DNA from: Dermanyssus gallinae
Taxonomy: Eukaryota > Arthropoda > Arachnida > Mesostigmata > Dermanyssidae
Direction: 5' to 3'
NCBI GenBank assembly: GCA_003439945.1
Contig: QVRM01001757.1
Span: 191,001 to 255,000 of the forward strand
DNA length: 64,000 nucleotides
Shown here: piece after piece, positions 58,811 through 64,000 of the stretch
Numbering within the stretch: the first letter of the stretch is position 1
How the letters are laid out: each line of letters starts with the position of its first letter
The notes under the pieces: generated by a model
What the model saw: only the letters and a program-made list of their open reading frames with translations
The model's database searches: none
Told to the model about the DNA's origin: nothing
Position numbers and translations under genes: made by a program

Positions 58811-61350
58811 TGTAAGCATTCCTAAACCAGAATTACAGATTCAATTATTGAACTCTCTTGAATGTGTTCTGTGGGAGGGAGAGGAGCGCCTATTGGCGCC
58901 CGATTGCTGAGGCACCCTTGTTCGGAATTGGAAAAAATGATTTATTCGCCGAGTTATACTAGATCCCAGAGTCTGTTGAACGACGTCTTGGAAACCCTGT
59001 ATTTAGATGTACGTAGCTGAAAACTAAATACAAAAAAAAGGCGTTACGGCGAAGACCACATAGGACTAAAATTCGACCAACTTCTGATTTTGTTGTGGAC
59101 CCCATCCCTTACGGCAACAATTACACGTGACTCGAAAGCATCGGTGGTTCAACAGTTCAACGCGTACAGCGGGCAATAAAAAAAGCAGTAAATCGATTTG
59201 TGTTGAAGACCCGCCGTCCTGCGATGTTCACTTTGTTTTTCTGCAGCAGCAGTTGATGCTGCTACTGCTGGACAGGCGATGTCCTGCGTGGACGGAATAT
59301 AGGTTTTCTCCAATGTCACGCACTTCTCCATCCGTGACTACAGATGCAGCTCAGGTGGCGTTTCTTGTTGTTTTATTGTTGTTTTCTTATTATGGGAAGT
59401 TTCGAGAATGCATAATGCGCACATGCGTCTCTGGCAGCTGGCAGGAACTAGCGGAGAACCTCACAAACCCACCAAACCCGGGTTCCTCCCACTCTCCATC
59501 CAGCCTCGGAGTAGCATTTCGTCCTTATATTATGTTTTTTCTTCCCCAGTGGCATTTCATCGACACCAGGTCGATTGGTTGGCTGGTTGCTCTCCTAGCG
59601 CTCTTTCATGGCTGGGGCGTGATTGGAACTCGAACTTGTACCTTGCACTAAACAGTACGCAAAAAATGAATGATGAATCGAATGCTTGTCTGTTGGCTTG
59701 ATTTATTGATTGATCGTAGAAGTTCCGTCTTGTTGCCTGTCTCTGGGTGTGGTAGTGAATTGACAAATCGACGACAAACCAATATAGTTAGGATGATAAT
59801 GATTGTGATGATGCTGAGAATCATGGCCTAGACTGAGGGCTGTGGCGGCGCCCGTCGAACAGGTTACCAGTACGCGCCAGCCGTGTCCAGCCGCTGAAGG
59901 CCTCGGCACGCATAACATGAGGGGCATGCCGTAACCGCGGGGGGGGGGGCATCGGGACAGTGGCGAAGCCCGCCGCGGACATAGTGGTCGGGGCGTAGTA
60001 CAGTGGCGAGCTTCGACCTGTCGATGTGTGACCACGGACGAAGCTGGCTATGTGTCTGTGTGTACGTGTATCCATGTTGCATACAGTATGAGTACATAGA
60101 TATGCATGAGTGTTTCTATGCAGCGTTGGCATGTGGAAGAGGCAAGAAGAGGAGAGAATATTAATACTACGACGACTACTGGAACGACGCCGACGAAGGC
60201 TTCTACTACTACCACGACTGTTGCTACCCTGGCGAGGAGAACGTGTTCTTCTACCCTTCGTACTACACAATATATCATGGACCTATATGCATGGAATTAA
60301 CGAGCGCACGCAACCCACCACCATGCTCAACCTAGGTTAAGGCTGTTAAGCTTTTAGACAGACAGGGGATGTCTTTGACAGTAGGCACAAGTCAGATGCA
60401 AACGATGAATAATTTGAACCAAGGGCGGAGGAAGGGGGGGGGGGAGCAGGCACCTCTAATACAAGCGGTGAGAGAGAAAACAGTAGAAGCAGCCTACGTT
60501 TCTTGGAGTCTTTTTGGCTTAAGTAATCGCAAAGTAATCGCCCATATCGCAGGTGCACGGCGACAACAAAAAGACAACAACAACAACAATGATAACAACA
60601 ACAACAACAATGATAACAACAACAACAGAATTCCTCCCGCTATTGCCGCCATTCCCAATCCTTCGGCCCTCAAGAGAAGCCTTAGAAAACTTGTTTCTTC
60701 CTCAAAGTTTCCTTTTTGTTTCGCCGGCGTCCTCTTTTGTTAACGATATCAGTTTAAAATTTGATTGGCATACTCTAGTCAAAATTACTGCACTATCGTT
60801 TAATGTCCGCACTGTATTTGTATTTTTGCTAATGAATTGTCGTTTACTTGGTAAGTAAATAAAGAAATTACAATACGCATATTCTATATGATTACTTTGA
60901 TTAAATTCTTCTTCTTTTCCGTTCGACGCAACGAGCACATGATCTTCGTCCTAGCCCCTGGACAACCTTTGCAGTACAGAGGCTGTATGCTTTCGAGTGG
61001 ATTTGTAAGAACTCATGAATAAAACTATGTGTTTTATTCGTTCAAAACAACAACAACATCGAAGACTTTGACGCAAAATCTCAGACGTAACGCAAAAACG
61101 GGCTCACAGTTGTTTCTATCTAAGGAGCAAAACGCATATAAAACAGCAAAAGTGCGCTCGACTACTGGGTTGGTCAACCTGTTCGGTAGCTAAAAAAACG
61201 TGCGCAGGGATGGAGTTCAATTCGTATCGGTTTCTTCTAGTTCCTAACTCTGCTGATGACTGTGCTAGTATCGTAACAGCGCTACAGTTAGTCGATCGTC
61301 GGACGCGATCTTTTCAGGCGGTGAGAACCGAACGAATTGAATTTATATAT
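58811..61350. other. Unassigned DNA, partly GC-rich, with triplet repeats
   Basis: A 174-codon + frame at 59127-59651 has several hydrophobic stretches and no recognised family. The segment 59.82-60.05 kb is GC-rich with a poly-G run (59939-59949); the minus frame there reads MSAAGFATVPMPPPPRLRHA, low complexity. CAA/AAT triplets lie at 60567-60625. Could hide exons or UTR of a neighbouring gene, not shown by the sequence alone. Confidence 0.35.
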
Positions 61351-61351
61351 A

Positions 61352-61378
61352 CAGGTAGTTCAATAAATTCTTAGAATA
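61352..61378 (+). repeat. Mariner left inverted terminal repeat
   Basis: CAGGTAGTTCAATAA followed by ATTCTTAGAAT; pairs with the right end with one mismatch. Preceded by TA. Confidence 0.92.
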
Positions 61379-61529
61379 AGCTTTTTAGAATTCGAATTTT
61401 GGCACGCTTTCACCGCTAATAGGAACTGCAACTTTTCGACTGCTAGCACTCAATATATTATGGTGATTGGCCGTTGCGATTTCGTTTGATAGCTTTTCCC
61501 GTGCAACGTATCGGCGTGATTTTTAAAAA

Positions 61530-62601
61530 TGGAGAAAAAATAGTTTCGAGTAGTTATCAAGCATTTTTATTTCAAAGGTTGGAATGCGACCCAAGTAAAA
61601 ATTGAGTTAGACGAGACGTACAGTGACTCTGCGCCATGTTTTGCCACTGTTTCCAACTGGATTAATGTGTTAACAAGAGGTCGCAGGAGCACCGAGGATG
61701 AACTACGTCCAGGAGGCCAAAAAACGGCAACTGATGAGGAAAACGTAGAGAAAGTGCGAAAAATTCTTGGCACAGAGAAGCGAATGAACATTAAGGAAAT
61801 AGCGGAGGCATTAGGGATTAGTTTAGGCAGTGTGCATTTTATCCTACACGAAAACTTGAAGATGAATGAGCTTAGAGCAAAATGGCTGCCGCATTTGCTC
61901 AACCAAGGCCAAAAAAACGCGCCTGTTTTGGCTTTACAGCGAAATTTGGCCAAGATGTCGAACAATCTGTCGGATTTTTGGTGCAGATTCATGACCGTCG
62001 ATGAAAGCCGGGTTCATCACTACATTCCCGAGACCCAAGAAGCATCTTGCCAATGGTGTGCACCTGATGAAGGACCTCCGAAGAGGGTGCGGACAACGGC
62101 ATTGACCGGAAAGGTGATGGCTACAGTTTTTTAAGACCAACGTAGAATAATGCTGGTCGACTACCTTGAGAGCTGTAAAACGATCACAGGAGAATATTAT
62201 GCAAGACTGTTGGACTGCCGTCCAACAGTCTTGCATAATATTCTCCTGCAGAAGAACTCATCGTGAAACGGCCCGCTTTGCAGAAGAAGGTTGTCCCGTT
62301 TCACCAGAGCAATGCTCCTGCACACAAGTCCCGGCAAGCATCGGCAAAACTGGCCCAACTGAGGTTCGAACTTATTGAACAACCCTCCTATTCTCCAGAC
62401 CTGGCCCCCTCTGATTATTTCCTCTTCGGACATTTGAAGAATAGTCTCGGTGGAAAGCGTTTTTCCAGCAATGAAGAGGTTAAGGCTGCTGTCAATGCCT
62501 ATTTTCAGTCTAACGAAGCGGAATTCTACTCAAGAGGTATGAAAGCTCTGAAATCTCGGTGGGAAAAGTGTATTGAGCTTCTCGGGGAGTATATCGAATA
62601 A
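61530..62601 (+). pseudogene. Mariner transposase, inactivated
   Basis: Starts MEKK, then TAG at codon 5, then FRVVIKHFYFKGWNATQVK, SWIN-like NWINVLTRGR, RPGGQKTATDEENVEKV, IKEIAEALGISLGSVHFIL (second HTH), LRAKWLPHLL (family W-PHLL), FMTVDESRVHHYIPET (first catalytic Asp), GKVMATVF then TAA. After an inverted 29-bp insertion the frame resumes ALQKKVVPFHQSNAPAHKSR, where Ser replaces the second catalytic Asp (family HQDNAPAH), and SYSPDLAPSDYFLFGHLK keeps the third Asp. Ends GEYIE. Dead by stops, the insertion and the active-site change. Confidence 0.93.
62187..62248. repeat. Perfect 29-bp inverted repeat, 4-nt loop, inside the transposase
   Basis: Arms 62187-62215 and 62220-62248 are exact reverse complements (left arm starts CAGGAGAATATT, right arm ends AATATTCTCCTG). 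The left arm is native transposase code (TGEYYARLLD); the right arm is a foreign, inverted copy. Confidence 0.97.
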
Positions 62602-62641
62602 GAAAAATTTAAAAACATGATTTGGAAAATTCTCGGTTTTC

Positions 62642-62667
62642 ATTCTAAGAACTTATTGAACTACCTG
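62642..62667 (-). repeat. Mariner right inverted terminal repeat
   Basis: Ends TTATTGAACTACCTG; reverse complement of the left end. Followed by TA within a (TA)n run. Confidence 0.92.
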
Positions 62668-62669
62668 TA

Positions 62670-64000
62670 TATATATATACCCATTTATTTCATCTGTATA
62701 ATTCTGATATGTTAGCATTTTGGAGTATACAATTGGTATATATATAGAGAACCGAACGCATAGTATATATATATATATATAGTAATTAAAGAAGGGTGTC
62801 ACTACAACACCTTGTGCTTTTGCCCCGTACAGATAAGTTAAGGAAAAGCCCACGCAGCTGCTAGAAGTGTGCTAGTTCGTGCGTTTTATATTAGACAAAT
62901 CAAGATGCTGTAGCATGGGCATCTCACGCAGCTTATTGAGAATTCTGATTTCCGTTCACTTTCTTGTTCGACTTCCCACTGCTACTGAACAGTTTCAAGA
63001 ATGCCTTAACAAGCCTTCGCTGTGAATTTGCGCGCCACCTTGTCAGCTACGAAATGCTGGTGGTAGGCGTTTTTTATGAGGATCCCTATGCAAAGTCACC
63101 GACTCACTTTAAACATGTTAAGGTCCGACAACGAACGCCTGGCCGAGTTTTCAACGACGGGCTGAATTTCCGCCGAGTCGTTAATTGTCTTTGCGAAATA
63201 TATTTACTAGTGCGCAATTTGAAAGCCTATTACTGGGGCTCTTAATGTATCCGTGAATACCATGTGAGAGCAAAACTATATCGGATGTGCATTAGCTGTT
63301 CTTTTCCTCCTATGGCCCAACCCGCTGCGTTGTCTGGCGCTGTGCGTATGTGCCATTAGAGCACCTGACTCAGCCAACATGACCTCGTAAATATAAAAGA
63401 AACCGTGCGTTTCTGTTCGGGTGGAATAAAGAGAGTCTTAATCACTTAGCAATGTGACTATTTCGTCTAATTGAATGTATTCAGACCTAATTGTTTTGGA
63501 ATACAAGTTAACGACACAGACACACATAGCAGATAAACGTTTTCGGCTGCTACCACGTCAAATTCATTTCCGTGTCCATCGGTAAGCGTAGATCAAGTCA
63601 AGTCAAAAACGCTTTTATTCAATAGTTATATATGCCTAAGTATACATAGCTCTTTACAAAAAATTACATCAGATTAAAATTATAACAAACATTAGGTCTG
63701 TCGATAGATATGACGCAGTTCTGTGCATAAGCCGTGTTTGAATTTAAGCATAAAATCCCACAAATACCCACGACTGAGCTTATTGACTGTTGTCCGCGTA
63801 CACAGAGGAAGTAATAAAATAGGCTGAATATAAACTAACTTAACGCACGTTTCGCTAGGGTAGCGCTAGGTCTTGAATGCAAGCAAAAGTTGATCTCCTA
63901 AGCTCTAATCTAACGGAAGTATCTCTCGGCTTTTCGTGGGCTTTCGTAGTGTCACCTATATATATATATATTTTTTTTTCTTTTTTCCTCAATCATCTTA
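62670..64000. other. Unassigned DNA; possible minus-strand retroposon 3' end
   Basis: A 93-codon + frame at 62964-63245 has no recognised domain. Near 63600-63630 the minus strand reads AATAAAAGCG then TTTTTGACTTGACTTGATC, which could be a LINE 3' end with a short repeat tail entering from the right. (TA)n at 62764-62780 and 63958-63970. Confidence 0.35.

Larger units (their letters stand above)
61352..62667 (+). mobile_element. Mariner transposon, both terminal repeats and TA duplication
   Basis: A 1316-bp cut-and-paste element. The left end CAGGTAGTTCAATAAATTCT and right end are inverted repeats of about 26 bp with a single mismatch, CAGG...CCTG, flanked by TA on both sides, the mariner target duplication. 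It encloses one decayed transposase. With intact ends it could in principle be moved by a related transposase in trans, but it cannot move itself. Confidence 0.93.

Noticed and set aside
59590..59645. tRNA-like element with GGAACTCGAAC, a possible minus-strand B box
   Set aside because: No matching A box at the right distance and no alignment to the SINE copies found elsewhere.
59127..59651. 174-codon open frame as a membrane protein gene
   Set aside because: No recognised family, no clear start context, Leu-rich strings partly from CAG/CTG triplets. Kept only as unassigned DNA.

Overview
This is a eukaryotic nuclear window, most likely from an arthropod. A mite or tick is my best guess, from the intron-exon style, the mariner, LINE and tRNA-SINE load, and the very many (TA)n tracts; this is inference, not proof. 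There is no operon structure and no CRISPR, rRNA or intact tRNA gene that I can see. One intact cellular gene is present, and almost everything else is decayed mobile elements, microsatellites and unexplained intergenic DNA.

The gene is eIF4A, the DEAD-box translation initiation helicase, on the + strand with coding sequence spanning 15371-25834. Six coding exons join in frame to 415 residues with every helicase motif present. The start codon is split: A and T end exon 1 and G opens exon 2, with a 7.5 kb intron between. The promoter lies in a GC-rich island (about 15.04-15.7 kb) with a TATA-like box and a YY1-like GCGCCATCTT. Intron 1 is packed with triplet and tetranucleotide repeats.

Left arm (1-15 kb): an R1-like non-LTR fragment (1.34-1.75 and 4.32-5.34 kb) with a Tc1/mariner-type transposase relic between its parts (2.55-3.43 kb); the 3' end of a LINE here called family Y (7.79-8.39 kb); an inverted repeat around (TA)n tracts (9.79-10.86 kb); and the 3' end of a second LINE, family X (11.71-12.01 kb).

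Right arm (27-64 kb): a short family X insertion with a perfect 14-bp target-site duplication (30.63-31.07 kb); a 322-bp tandem duplication running into a 2.6-kb family X element with ORF1, endonuclease and reverse transcriptase regions (33.77-37.02 kb); the longest family Y copy (38.4-40.6 kb); two mariner relics in opposite orientation (46.5-48.2 kb); tRNA-derived SINEs (51.1, 55.4, 56.0 and 56.9 kb); more family Y (51.6-52.8 and 56.4-56.75 kb) and family X (53.15-54.7 kb) relics; a second Tc1/mariner-type relic (58.5-58.8 kb); and a mariner with both terminal repeats and TA target duplication (61352-62667), disabled by a stop, a lost catalytic Asp and a 29-bp inverted duplication. I found no convincing new biological system. 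The best leads are the split start codon, the hairpin inside the mariner, and the repeated coincidence of element ends with (TA)n tracts.
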